Part shown: positions 16,556 to 25,446 of the stretch, piece by piece
Numbering within the stretch: position 1 is the stretch's first letter
Layout of the letters: every line of letters starts with the position of its first letter
Origin: Epsilonproteobacteria bacterium tcs-49
Lineage (GTDB): Bacteria; Campylobacterota; Campylobacteria; Campylobacterales; Sulfurovaceae
Direction: 5' to 3'
Assembly: GCA_002049495.1 (NCBI GenBank)
Contig: LLYS01000002.1
Span: 1-64,000 of the forward strand
DNA length: 64,000 nt
Position numbers and translations under genes: made by a program
The notes under the pieces: generated by a model
Seen by the model: only the letters and a program-made list of their open reading frames with translations
The model's database searches: none
What the model was told of the DNA's origin: nothing

Positions 16556-16650
16556 AGTATATATTAGATAAAAATGCGTTTCAGTCACAAAAAACGTGAG
16601 CAATGATACTGTGATGAAGTTCATACAAATCAATCATTTAGGATGGGAAA

Positions 16651-16902
16651 ATGGCACTATATATCAACGAGGAGTGCATCGCGTGCGACGCGTGCATCGA
16701 CGAATGCCCCACGGGAGCAATAGAGGAGGGTGATCCGATCTACTTCATAGACCCCGATAGCTGTACGGAGTGTTACGGATTTTACGATGAACCCTCATGT
16801 ATCGCCGTTTGCCCGGTGGATTGTATCGCGATCGACCCGGACAATACGGAAACTCCCGCGGAGTTGAAGTTTAAGTATCAAAAGTTGATGGAAGAAGAGT
16901 AG
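16651..16902 (+). CDS. 2[4Fe-4S] ferredoxin, Allochromatium (Alvin) type
   Basis: Small cytosolic electron carrier of 83 residues. The first cluster motif CxxCxxC...C uses C9, C12, C15 and C19. The second has C38, C41, C50 and C54, with the eight-residue spacing between the second and third cysteines and a C-terminal helix that define Alvin-type ferredoxins. One extra cysteine is at 58. The ribosome binding site and start are clear. It ends one base before ppx, so the two are co-transcribed. Campylobacter carries a homologous ferredoxin (fdxB) directly after cosR; here the histidine kinase lies between. Confidence 0.92.
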   Translation: MALYINEECIACDACIDECPTGAIEEGDPIYFIDPDSCTECYGFYDEPSCIAVCPVDCIAIDPDNTETPAELKFKYQKLMEEE

Positions 16903-18327
16903 ATGGCAAAAAAGACGGCTGTGATCGATATCGGTTCGAACTCCTGCCGAATGGTGGTGTTTGAAAAGACCAGCCGTTTTGGTTTCAGACTGCTTCAAGA
17001 GATCAAATCCAAAGTCCGCATCAGTGAAGGGGCGTACGAAAACGAAGGCTATTTGCAAAAAGAGCCCATGCGGCGTGCATACGTGGCGCTGAGGGATTTT
17101 TTGCAAATAGCGCATACCCACGGGGTGCGAAAGACCCTTTGCGTCGCTACGTCGGCGCTGAGGGACGCTCCCAACTCGGGAGATTTTCTACGCAGCGTAG
17201 AGCGGGAACTGGGATTGAAGATCAAAGTCATCGACGGGGCGCGGGAAGCGTATCTGGGAGGTGTTGCCGCGGCCAACCTGCTGCCGCTGCAAAAGCGTGC
17301 GGTTACGGTGGATATCGGCGGCGGTTCTACCGAGTTTGCACTTATCGAAAACGCGAAGGTACTCCAATGCCGCTCTTTGGACGTGGGGACCGTACGGGTC
17401 AAGGAGCTGTTTTTTGACAAGGGGCAGTTTGAAGCGGGGTTTGCCTATATCAAAAAACAGTTGGAGCGGTTGGATTTCCATGCCCGGCAGGTGGTCGCCA
17501 TAGGCGGGACGGCGCGGGCGATCTCCAAATCGATGATGAAGACCCAGGAGTACCCCCTGGATAAACTCCACGGTTTTGCCTACGGCGTACGGGAGCAGAT
17601 GCCCTTTATCCAAGAGATCTTTGACGCGGGCGAAAAGCGTTTGAAAAAGCTCAAAGTCAAAGCCGACCGCGTTGATACGATCAAATCCGGTTCGGCGATC
17701 TTTATGAGCGTATTGGAACATTTGGACGCTTCCCAGGTGATCACCAGCGGGGTGGGGGTTCGTGAAGGGGTTTATCTGACCGATCTGCTGCGCCGCAGCA
17801 ACCACCGGTTTCCCGCAAATTTCAATCCCAGCATTAAAACCATGTGCGACAAGTACTACGAAAACAAAGAGCACGTGGCCATTACAAAGCGTGCCCGGGC
17901 GCTGTATGCGTTGCTGCGCGTCTATTTCGACGTGGACGGAGCCTATGAGCGTATTTTGGAGACGGCGGCAAAACTCTCGCACGTAGGACGTTACATCAAT
18001 ATATACAAATTCAATAAACTGGGTGAAGCGATGATTTTAAACGAGCTGAACTACGGCTTTACCCATAAAGAGATCGTCACGATCGCCTCTTTGGTCCGCT
18101 ACAGTAAAAACAAGTTGCCGCCTAGGGAGTATAATGAGCTTCATCCCCCCTATGAGCAGCTGTGCTGGCTGAGTTTTATCATCAGCTTGAGCGTTAAGCT
18201 CAACGGCAACAGCAGCTTTGAGCTCAAAAGCGGCAAACTGCATATCCGATGCGATTACGTGATCGCGCAGGAGCTTGAAAACCTCCAGCCCCCCGAGGGA
18301 TTTGAGTTTTTTTACACGATCGTGTGA
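16903..18327 (+). CDS. ppx: Ppx/GppA-family phosphatase
   Basis: Exopolyphosphatase or guanosine pentaphosphatase of the ASKHA fold; the substrate (polyphosphate or pppGpp) cannot be decided from sequence alone. In the 474-residue protein the first phosphate motif is DIGSNSCRMVV (9-19) and the second DIGGGSTEF. An adenosine-region AIGGTARA follows, and then a C-terminal HD-like helical part. It starts immediately after the ferredoxin gene. Ferredoxin plus Ppx/GppA next to the CosR regulator is an arrangement I recall from Campylobacter. It ends directly against the convergent small membrane protein. Confidence 0.88.
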   Translation: MAKKTAVIDIGSNSCRMVVFEKTSRFGFRLLQEIKSKVRISEGAYENEGYLQKEPMRRAYVALRDFLQIAHTHGVRKTLCVATSALRDAPNSGDFLRSVERELGLKIKVIDGAREAYLGGVAAANLLPLQKRAVTVDIGGGSTEFALIENAKVLQCRSLDVGTVRVKELFFDKGQFEAGFAYIKKQLERLDFHARQVVAIGGTARAISKSMMKTQEYPLDKLHGFAYGVREQMPFIQEIFDAGEKRLKKLKVKADRVDTIKSGSAIFMSVLEHLDASQVITSGVGVREGVYLTDLLRRSNHRFPANFNPSIKTMCDKYYENKEHVAITKRARALYALLRVYFDVDGAYERILETAAKLSHVGRYINIYKFNKLGEAMILNELNYGFTHKEIVTIASLVRYSKNKLPPREYNELHPPYEQLCWLSFIISLSVKLNGNSSFELKSGKLHIRCDYVIAQELENLQPPEGFEFFYTIV

Positions 18328-18642
18328 TTAAACCTGCACCCGGAGGGTGTGGGGTCTTTGCAGATAGAGATAGTACAGGATATAGAGAAAAAAGCTCAAA
18401 AGTAAAAATCCCAGACTGAAAATTTTACGCTTTCCCGTGATCGCCGTTTCCTCCCTGGTAACCGAGTATCCGTTTTGCCGCAGCAGGCGCTCGATACGCT
18501 CCCGCTTTTCCTGTTTTGAAAGGTTGCCGTCTTTGAGGGTAGCTGCGATAAAATCGTTCAATACCTTTTTATAGCTGCGCATATGGCGCCGTTCGAAAAA
18601 GATGATCACCAGTCCGATAAGGGGGATTAAAAGCAGTGTCAT
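18328..18642 (-). CDS. Hypothetical small membrane protein
   Basis: I do not recognise this 104-residue protein. It has a hydrophobic N-terminal segment (about 2-16) and a second near the C-terminus (about 73-93). A charged middle rich in K, R and E suggests a helical hairpin on one side of the membrane. It overlaps the end of the upstream secreted nuclease-like gene by 4 bp, so it is probably translated together with it. Its stop codon abuts the stop of ppx on the other strand. No cysteines or known motifs are visible. Function unknown. Confidence 0.65.
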   Translation of the reverse strand: MTLLLIPLIGLVIIFFERRHMRSYKKVLNDFIAATLKDGNLSKQEKRERIERLLRQNGYSVTREETAITGKRKIFSLGFLLLSFFLYILYYLYLQRPHTLRVQV

Positions 18643-20072
18643 GGGATTATTACCTCCGATGAGTGGGTTACGAGCAGTTGCACCGTGCCCTTGTAGCGGT
18701 GTATTCTAACATCTTTTAATATGATTGCGGTAGCGCGGCGGGGTTTTTTCGTTTTATCCCTGAAGTAAACGGGCAGGGAGCCGCCCTCATAGTAAAAACG
18801 ACCGCTTTCATATCTGCCCCGAAGCGAAAAGATCACTTCATGTATGAGTTCGGGGTCGTTCAAATCCTTCCCTCGGGGGTCAAGGTACAGCGGGGCGGTC
18901 GGGGCGGTGCCGTGACGGCGCAGCGGAGTATACCTTTTGATTTCGCGTACCCCGTGATAATTGCCGGTTTCGTAAACGAGCAGATCGTAGCGGTACCCCT
19001 TTTTCAAAGCGTTGTCCGGTTCATAGATGTAGATCGCTTTTGAACCCTGCTTTTTAATGACAGCCCCGTAGCGGTCCCTTTGCAAAACGACCACCTTTTC
19101 GAGGCGTTTAGGCAAGCGTGTGGAGGTTTTATAAAGCGCATCTATAGGTACGGTACCGTAGCCCTCCGGAAGCGCTTTTTGCTCAAAGGCCCCGGTGTGG
19201 AAGCGGGCGTAAACGGGCAGATGGTCGGAGTAGCTTTTATTGATACGTTTACCCTTGATCAAAAATTCCGGTTTGAAGACTGCAAAACTGTTATCCGTGT
19301 AGCTTAACCCTTTCCGGTCAAAGAGGGTTGCCGGCAGGAGGATCGCATCAAGGGTTTGGGGCCGACCCCGGTAAAAGTAGGAGAAACGCTGCCGCAAAGG
19401 CAGTTCAAGCCACAGGTTGTAGTGCGTGGAGAGCCGCAGTTGGCTTTGGGTCAGGGGGATCTTGTTTTGCTGCGTGCGTAAAATATCGCCGATACCGGAG
19501 GGTCGATCGGCAAAACCCGTATCGTAGTTGCTGTTAAAATCCCCCAGCAGGATATACTCCCGGGAGGGATCCAGTTCTTTTCTCAAGGCTTTGGCGTAGG
19601 CGATCCGCTCCTTTTCGGGGCCGCGCCGCGATCTCCAGTGGTTGTTAAACAGCTCCAGGGTATGCTCCTGTACGGAAACCCTGATCTGTAAAATATTGCG
19701 GGAGGCTTCAGGCACTTTGATTTCGCGTGTGTATGTAATGGGAAAGCGGGAGAGGAACCCAAGCTGTATGGCGGAGTCTTCCATGGAGGTCACCGCAAAG
19801 TGCGGGTAGCCGCAGCGCTGTGCCAATTTGTGAACAACGCCGCGGTTCTCCACCTCCTGCAAGGCGACGATATCCGCATCGAGTTTTTGTAAAACATGAA
19901 CGATTTTGTCAAGTTTCTGTTTATAACTGTGCCCACTCCAGTTCCTTTGGAAGTCCGGGTATTCGCTCCCCTGAACGGTTCCGTCAAAGAGGTTGAACAG
20001 GTTGTAGCTGGCGACGCTGAAGCTCTGCGCAAAGAGCCAAAGGGGCAGGAGAAGGCAAAGATATATCTTCAT
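18639..20072 (-). CDS. Secreted endonuclease/exonuclease/phosphatase-family protein
   Basis: Exported protein of 477 residues with an N-terminal EEP (DNase I/exonuclease III-like) domain. Residues 1-17 are a signal peptide (ending LFAQS). The catalytic set is visible: ASYNLFNLFD, LQEVEN with the metal-binding glutamate, LFNNHWRS with the active-site histidine, LLGDFNSN and a final SDHLPVYARF. A C-terminal region from about residue 300 looks like an OB-fold (alternating strands, VVVLQRDRYGAVI...AIYIYEP...LVYETG), as seen in extracellular nucleases of the ExeM type. A role in degrading external DNA is plausible, but a phospho-lipid or other phosphoester substrate is not excluded. Confidence 0.8.
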   Translation of the reverse strand: MKIYLCLLLPLWLFAQSFSVASYNLFNLFDGTVQGSEYPDFQRNWSGHSYKQKLDKIVHVLQKLDADIVALQEVENRGVVHKLAQRCGYPHFAVTSMEDSAIQLGFLSRFPITYTREIKVPEASRNILQIRVSVQEHTLELFNNHWRSRRGPEKERIAYAKALRKELDPSREYILLGDFNSNYDTGFADRPSGIGDILRTQQNKIPLTQSQLRLSTHYNLWLELPLRQRFSYFYRGRPQTLDAILLPATLFDRKGLSYTDNSFAVFKPEFLIKGKRINKSYSDHLPVYARFHTGAFEQKALPEGYGTVPIDALYKTSTRLPKRLEKVVVLQRDRYGAVIKKQGSKAIYIYEPDNALKKGYRYDLLVYETGNYHGVREIKRYTPLRRHGTAPTAPLYLDPRGKDLNDPELIHEVIFSLRGRYESGRFYYEGGSLPVYFRDKTKKPRRATAIILKDVRIHRYKGTVQLLVTHSSEVIIP

Positions 20073-20111
20073 AGGAGATCAAAGGCGGAAGGATCCGCCT
20101 TTGAGGAGAGG

Positions 20112-21602
20112 TTAATATCTGTATCTGATATATGCTCTGAAGTTGCTTGCTTCGCTGACGGGGTCACCCATCCCGGAAGCGTACATATTTTCAGGTGTCA
20201 TAGGCGTACCGGAACCGCCGAAGAACATATCGCTGCCCGTGTAGTCGTAGTTGATACGGGTATAGCGAAGCTGCATATCGACGTTTTTCCCTACGAGGGG
20301 CTTGGTCCAGTAAACCTCATAGGCATCGCCGCGCGCGGCAAGCTTGGAACCGATCATCGTATCTTCCCCGTAGGTAAAGCTTCTCCACCATTTCGTTCCG
20401 TGGTTGTATTCAACCCCCAATCTTCCGTCGTCGGTAAGGAGGCAGGGCATCTGTACACCGAGGTAAACGGAGTTACCGGTTTTCTTTTCGGTAGTACCGA
20501 GCATACCCAGATTCTGGTTACCCATCGCCGTATTGGTTACCGCGGTAGCTCTTGGGTCGGTTTTACTGATCGCAACGGATGCAAATGCTTTGGTTTGACC
20601 CCAGAAACCGAAGATATCGTCCCCGATCCCGTTTGCTACGAAAGTAAGCGCACCGCCGGTCATGTCACCCACGTCCTGGAAACCGGCGTGGAAGTTGGTC
20701 ATATCGCGTACACCCAGCAGGTTACTCGCGTAAAAACCGTTAAGCGTCGCGCTGTACTGACCGTCGTCGTAAAGCTTGGAGATAAAGCCGATCATATCCA
20801 TATCGGGCGTATCAAGATTGGATGCGTAGGAATCGTTGGTTCCGGCAGGTGTTCCCGTTTGGAAATCAACAGGCGTGTAAACATACTTCCCGTTGGCGTT
20901 GGAGTAGCCTCTTCCCAGACAGATTTTGAAAGCAAAGCCGGGAATGCTGGTGACTTTATCGAGTTTGAAGTTAAAGGACGCTCCGTCAAACTCCATATTG
21001 ATATTGTGTGCCAGCGGCGACGCTTCTTCATCATCTTCCCGGAGATTTCCCGCCGTACCGTTGAGTGATGGTCTTCGGCCGATACTCGCGGTATAGCCCA
21101 CGTCACCCATTTCGCCGAAGTATACGAAGTACGCTTCACGCAACCGCACCACGTTGTCATCGGGTGTAACCGTACCGAACCAGTCGTAGTTGTTAAAGCC
21201 GTTGGTCGCGGTCATGTTGTTGTGTCCAAACACTTTGTTTACGGCAAGTTTTCCCTTAAAGATCAAATCATCCATGGGTTGTTGCGCCATTGTCAAAAGC
21301 AGTCTGTTTGAAAGAAGGCCGCTGGTTGGTTCTAAACCGCTGGCGGTTTTGTAGTTGATGGAGTCATAGCTTGATCGCAGATCCACACCGAACTTGATGT
21401 TATCCGCGGCATCGTGTGCCTTGACTTCATTGAAGCTTTTTTTCAAACGCTTCTGTTTTTTGTCACTTTTTTCCTGAGCTTTTTTCAGGGTTTGAAGCTC
21501 CTGTTTGAGGCTGTTGATCTGTTGTACCAACTCTTCCGTCGTTACGGCGGAAGCAGATACGGACATGGCAACAGCAGCAGAAAGTGCTACAATTTTCTTC
21601 AT
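20112..21602 (-). CDS. DUF3373-family outer-membrane porin-like protein
   Basis: Predicted outer-membrane beta-barrel of 496 residues, of the DUF3373 type abundant in Campylobacterota. It has a signal peptide of about 20 residues (ending SASA). A short coiled coil follows (about 22-62, QQINSLKQELQTLKKAQEK), probably a trimeric stalk or peptidoglycan-facing segment. Then come alternating amphipathic strands and a C-terminal ...FRAYIRYRY ending in an aromatic, as needed for barrel insertion. Codon use and length suggest high expression. The substrate is unknown. It is a single gene; the EEP gene starts 40 bp downstream. Confidence 0.82.
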   Translation of the reverse strand: MKKIVALSAAVAMSVSASAVTTEELVQQINSLKQELQTLKKAQEKSDKKQKRLKKSFNEVKAHDAADNIKFGVDLRSSYDSINYKTASGLEPTSGLLSNRLLLTMAQQPMDDLIFKGKLAVNKVFGHNNMTATNGFNNYDWFGTVTPDDNVVRLREAYFVYFGEMGDVGYTASIGRRPSLNGTAGNLREDDEEASPLAHNINMEFDGASFNFKLDKVTSIPGFAFKICLGRGYSNANGKYVYTPVDFQTGTPAGTNDSYASNLDTPDMDMIGFISKLYDDGQYSATLNGFYASNLLGVRDMTNFHAGFQDVGDMTGGALTFVANGIGDDIFGFWGQTKAFASVAISKTDPRATAVTNTAMGNQNLGMLGTTEKKTGNSVYLGVQMPCLLTDDGRLGVEYNHGTKWWRSFTYGEDTMIGSKLAARGDAYEVYWTKPLVGKNVDMQLRYTRINYDYTGSDMFFGGSGTPMTPENMYASGMGDPVSEASNFRAYIRYRY

Positions 21603-21768
21603 ACCTTATCCTTTTTATAGAAAATCTCACTATAAATAATAGCAAAAAAACATATAAGAAAAGCCTATTTCCGGACGTAAATTAAAGAAAAAAAGTGATA
21701 TAAGTAGAAGTTATAATGATGTAAACAGAGAATTATCTCTGTTTACATAGATAGTATCGCCGAAGCGA

Positions 21769-22095
21769 TTAGCAAGAGGGAACGTTCCCGCTGTCGTTAG
21801 CAAACTTGTAGCTGAAATCGTAAAGGTGCTCAAGGAATTTTGCAGGTACGGCATCACCGCTGGGTACGCCGGGGCAGATTTTTGCCATTTCGTTTGCGAA
21901 TTCACCGTCGTCCATGAGTGTTTCCCACTCGTCTTGAGAGTGCTTCGCCGCAAATTTCGCACCTGTCATACCGCATGCTTTTTTATATTTTTTAGAGTAG
22001 ATCGTTTTACCAAGATCTGCGTCCGCCGTAGCCGTAGTAGCTGCTACGCCTAGACCGAGTAGTGCTGCGATAGCTAGTTTTGAAACTGTTTTCAT
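21769..22095 (-). CDS. Periplasmic cytochrome-c-like protein lacking the haem motif
   Basis: Exported 108-residue protein with a signal peptide of about 24 residues (ending ATADA). The mature part begins DLGKTIYSKKYKKACGMTGAK, which resembles the start of a small class I cytochrome c. It has a single C41 followed by GMTG instead of CxxCH, so covalent haem attachment is not expected. Other cysteines are C74 (KICPG) and C108, the last residue, suggesting a disulfide. I recall similar proteins in sulfur-oxidising Campylobacterota. A clear AGGAG precedes the start. It is divergent from the flavin reductase and upstream of the porin. Function unknown. Confidence 0.65.
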   Translation of the reverse strand: MKTVSKLAIAALLGLGVAATTATADADLGKTIYSKKYKKACGMTGAKFAAKHSQDEWETLMDDGEFANEMAKICPGVPSGDAVPAKFLEHLYDFSYKFANDSGNVPSC

Positions 22096-22261
22096 CGTAT
22101 CTCCTAAGTGTAAATTTTTTTCATTTTATCAGGTTTAAAATAAAACTATAATAAAAAATGATCCCGCTATCGGTGAAATCATACAAATGCGGCGAGAGAT
22201 TACCGTAGGTAACAAAAATCGAGCCTTTAGCGGCTGAGGGTAGGGGGCTAAACCCCGGTTG

Positions 22262-22270
22262 TGCTACAAT
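22262..22270 (+). promoter_or_regulatory. Extended -10 promoter for the flavin disulfide reductase
   Basis: TG-C-TACAAT at 22262-22270, 32 bases upstream of the ATG at 22303. Two short G/C-rich stem-loops (about 22222-22235 and 22244-22256) lie just upstream in the divergent intergenic region, where nothing else is seen. Confidence 0.5.
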
Positions 22271-22302
22271 GTTTCCACGACGAAAGAGTAAAAGGAGCGG
22301 GA

Positions 22303-23670
22303 ATGAGATCGGTCAAAGTGGCGGTTATCGGTGCCGGTTCGGCGGGGTTGTATGCCGTTTCGGAGATAAAGAAGCAAACGGAGGACTTCGTGTTGATCAA
22401 CGACGGTCCCTACGGTACCACCTGCGCGAGAGTGGGGTGCATGCCCTCCAAAGCGCTGCTGCACTTTGCCGGCATGGTGCACGGGAGTAAAAATTTTTTC
22501 GATTCTCCGGGCGGTTTTTCCCGCGAAGAGGTACTGAAGCAGGTGCGCAGTTACCGGGATATGTTCGTCAAAGCCAATATAGAAGGCGGCGTAAAAGCGT
22601 TGGGGGAGCGGGTAATAGATGCGAAGGTCAGATTTATCGATGAAAAAACCCTGCGTGCGGGCAGGGAAACGATCAGGGCGGAAAGGATCGTTATCGCCAC
22701 GGGTTCGACCCCCGTTATGCATCAAGAGTGGAGTGAACTGGGGGAGCGGGTGCTCACCAGCGACCGCTTTTTCGAGCAGCGCACCCTGCCGGAAAAAGCG
22801 GCCGTTTTAGGCGGCGGCGCGATCGGTCTGGAGCTGGGACAGGCGATGGCGCGGCTGGGTACGGAGGTGACGCTTATCCATTCAAAAAACGCCCTTGGCG
22901 GGATAGAGGATGAACGGGTCAACGAAGCGTTGGTGAAGCGACTGGAAAAGGAGATGCTGTTGTGGCGGGGAGAGCATGCCCGCCTTAAAAAGCATGAAAA
23001 AGGCGTTGCGGTATCGGCGGGGGAAAAGAGCGTCGTCGTCGACGGGGTGGTCGCCGCGATCGGACGCAAACCCAATCTGGAGGGGCTGGGGCTTGAAGAG
23101 ATCGGCGTACCTTTGGATAGAAGGGGTATCCCCCGCTATGACTGCCAAACCATGCGCATCGAAGGGACGAATATCTATCTTGCCGGCGACGTCAACGCCG
23201 ACGTCCCCCTTTTGCACGAAGCGGGGGACGAGGGGCGCATCGCGGGATACAACGCCGCCGGAACCCCGCGTACCTTTGTCAGAAAGCATCCCTTTGCGAT
23301 CGTGTTTTGCGAGCCGGGTATCGCTTTGATAGGGCAGAGGGCATCGCAGATCAAAGAACCCTTCGTAACGGTGCATTACGACTTTTCCAAGCAGGGGCGC
23401 GCGATTATGACGGAAAAGGCGTACGGGGTAAGCTGCCTGCACGTGCGAAAAAGCGACGGCGGGGTCTTGGGGGCGGAGCTTGTGGGGCCGGGTGCCGAGC
23501 ATTTGGGCCATCTGCTTGCCTGGTCGATGGAGCAAAGACTTACGATCTACCGTTTGCTGGAGTTTCCCTTTTACCACCCTACCTATGAGGAGGGGTTGCA
23601 GGAGTTGCTGCTTGCCGCGGTGAAAAAGCTCGAAATAAATAAAGACGGGATCTTAACCGTCCGGGGATAG
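22303..23670 (+). CDS. Class I pyridine nucleotide-disulfide oxidoreductase (Lpd/Gor/MerA family)
   Basis: FAD and NAD(P)H-binding dithiol reductase of 455 residues. The first GxGxxG is at 10-15 and the redox-active CxxxxC is C41-C46 in CARVGCMPSK. The NAD(P)-binding GGGAIGLELG and an AGDVN FAD motif are present. The C-terminal interface domain has HPTYEEGL in place of the classical HxHPTxxE. There is no lipoyl or mercury-binding domain. Substrate is therefore open: dihydrolipoamide, another disulfide or a quinone-like acceptor. The start at 22303 follows AAAGGAG; a longer frame from 22261 would begin inside the promoter. Its end overlaps recQ by 18 bp, convergent. Confidence 0.85.
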   Translation: MRSVKVAVIGAGSAGLYAVSEIKKQTEDFVLINDGPYGTTCARVGCMPSKALLHFAGMVHGSKNFFDSPGGFSREEVLKQVRSYRDMFVKANIEGGVKALGERVIDAKVRFIDEKTLRAGRETIRAERIVIATGSTPVMHQEWSELGERVLTSDRFFEQRTLPEKAAVLGGGAIGLELGQAMARLGTEVTLIHSKNALGGIEDERVNEALVKRLEKEMLLWRGEHARLKKHEKGVAVSAGEKSVVVDGVVAAIGRKPNLEGLGLEEIGVPLDRRGIPRYDCQTMRIEGTNIYLAGDVNADVPLLHEAGDEGRIAGYNAAGTPRTFVRKHPFAIVFCEPGIALIGQRASQIKEPFVTVHYDFSKQGRAIMTEKAYGVSCLHVRKSDGGVLGAELVGPGAEHLGHLLAWSMEQRLTIYRLLEFPFYHPTYEEGLQELLLAAVKKLEINKDGILTVRG

Positions 23671-25446
23671 ATCTTTTTTGGCCAACTCCTGGCACAGCTG
23701 TAAAAATTTTTTGCCGTAGCGTTTGAACTTCACTTCTCCCACCCCCGTGATAGAGAGCATCTGCAGCTTGTTCTGGGGGAGAAATTCACTCATCTCCAGC
23801 AGGCTCTTATCGTTAAACACCACAAAAGCGGGGACGTTCTGCTCGTCGGCGAGCTCCTTGCGCAGGGTTTTAAGCGCTTCAAAGGCGGGGTTGTCGCTTT
23901 TTTGGATTTGAAACTCTTTTGTACTTTGCAACCGCTCTTTGTCGATGTGCAGGGATCGCTCCCCCTTCAAAAGCGCTGCGCTTTTGAAGGTAAGCTTTAG
24001 CGCGGCGAATTCGCCCAGTTCCAAAAGCTCCTTTTCAAAAAGTCTGTCGATCACCGCTTCCCAAACCTTTTTGGGCACCTCTTTGCCGATGGAATAGACG
24101 CTGAGTCTGTCGTGTCCCAACTCCAAAAGCCGTTTGTTTTGCGAGCCGCGCAGAATATCGATGATATGGTTTTGCCCGAAGCGCTGGCCGCTGCGATAGA
24201 TCGCCGAGAGCAGCATCTGCGCTTTTGTCGTGACCTCTTCATACTCGATTTCGCCGCGCAGGCAGTTGTCGCACAGGGTTTCGCACGGGTCAATGGCATC
24301 GTCGAAATAAGCGGCGAGCCGGCGGTGGCGGCATTCGCCGCATGCGGCAAAAAGCGCCGCTTTTTTGAGTTTTTCCAGCTGGGTATTTTGGTATGTGCTT
24401 TGCCGATCTTCCAGAATGCGGGAGCGGCGGTTGATCTCATCGCCCTTTTTATACAGCAGCAGCGTATGCGCATCCGCTCCGTCACGCCCCGCGCGCCCGA
24501 TCTCTTGGTAATACCCCTCTAACGTCCGGGGCAAAGAGGTGTGTACGACGTAGCGGATATTGCTTTTATCGATCCCCATTCCAAAAGCCACCGTAGCGAC
24601 GACGATATCCACGTCATCGTAGATAAACGCCCTTTGGATCTTTAATCGCTCCTGGCGCTCCAGACCCGCATGGTACGCCAGGGCGTTAAAACCCGCGTCT
24701 TGTAGATAGGTTGCGAGTTCCTCCGTCTCCTTTCGGGTATGGGCGTAGATGATGCCCCGCTCCTTTTCAAAGCGGCGCACGAACTCCTTGACCTGCATCC
24801 TGCCGTTGCCCGTACGTAGCCGGACGTTGAGGTGCAGATTCTCCCGCCGGGCTTTGGCGCGCAGCTGCACCGCTTCTTCTATGCCCAGCAGATTGAGGAT
24901 ATCCCTTTGTACCTTGCGCGTCGCCGTGGCGGTAAAAGCCGCGACGGGGGTGTCGGGGAAGCGCTGCTTGAGCAGATCCAGCCTGCGGTAATCGCCGCGG
25001 AACTCATGCCCCCATTCGCTCAGGCAGTGGGCTTCGTCGATAACGAAGAAGTTGCGCTTGATCTGCGCAAGCATCTGCACAAAACTTTCCGAACCCAGCC
25101 GCTCCGGAGCGACATAGAGAAACTTGAGCTTCCCGTTATAGATATCGCTGTAGACGGTTTTTATCTCTTCGGCGTTTTGCTGGGAACTGACCATCGCCGC
25201 GGCGATACCGTTTGCCCGCAGGGCTTGGACCTGATCGTGCATCAGCGCGATAAGCGGCGAAATTACCACCGTCACCCCCTCTAGCATCAGGCCGGGCAGT
25301 TGAAAACAGAGCGATTTGCCCCCGCCCGTGGGCAGGATCATGAGCAGATCGCGCCCTTGCAGCAGTGCATCGACGGCTTCTTCCTGCAGCGGACGGAAGG
25401 TGTCGAAACCGAAATATTCCCGCAGCAGCTGCCGTTTTTCACTCAC
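23653..25446 (-). CDS. recQ: ATP-dependent DNA helicase RecQ
   Basis: 3'-5' superfamily 2 helicase for recombination and fork repair. The 597-residue protein has Walker A PTGGGKS, the DEAH box (VIDEAHCLSEWGHEFR), motif VI QEIGRAGRDG and the RecQ zinc-binding cysteines (CGECRHRR and CETLCDNC). The winged-helix RQC region and an HRDC domain in the last 80 or so residues follow. It is the last gene of a minus-strand group after gyrB, the GGDEF/EAL gene, queF and mtfA, overlapping mtfA by 8 bp. Confidence 0.95.
   Translation of the reverse strand: MSEKRQLLREYFGFDTFRPLQEEAVDALLQGRDLLMILPTGGGKSLCFQLPGLMLEGVTVVISPLIALMHDQVQALRANGIAAAMVSSQQNAEEIKTVYSDIYNGKLKFLYVAPERLGSESFVQMLAQIKRNFFVIDEAHCLSEWGHEFRGDYRRLDLLKQRFPDTPVAAFTATATRKVQRDILNLLGIEEAVQLRAKARRENLHLNVRLRTGNGRMQVKEFVRRFEKERGIIYAHTRKETEELATYLQDAGFNALAYHAGLERQERLKIQRAFIYDDVDIVVATVAFGMGIDKSNIRYVVHTSLPRTLEGYYQEIGRAGRDGADAHTLLLYKKGDEINRRSRILEDRQSTYQNTQLEKLKKAALFAACGECRHRRLAAYFDDAIDPCETLCDNCLRGEIEYEEVTTKAQMLLSAIYRSGQRFGQNHIIDILRGSQNKRLLELGHDRLSVYSIGKEVPKKVWEAVIDRLFEKELLELGEFAALKLTFKSAALLKGERSLHIDKERLQSTKEFQIQKSDNPAFEALKTLRKELADEQNVPAFVVFNDKSLLEMSEFLPQNKLQMLSITGVGEVKFKRYGKKFLQLCQELAKKDLSPDG

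Noticed and set aside
19896-21068. Long plus-strand open frame (390 codons)
   Set aside because: It lies antisense to the nuclease-like and porin genes, both of which have signal peptides, ribosome binding sites and recognisable domains. The antisense translation has no domain and low complexity runs typical of shadow frames.
23644-23673. Hairpins at the overlap of the flavin reductase and recQ ends as a terminator
   Set aside because: GACGG/CCGTC and GATCT/AGATC can pair and a run of six T follows, but stems are only five pairs with long loops. Support is too weak to list.
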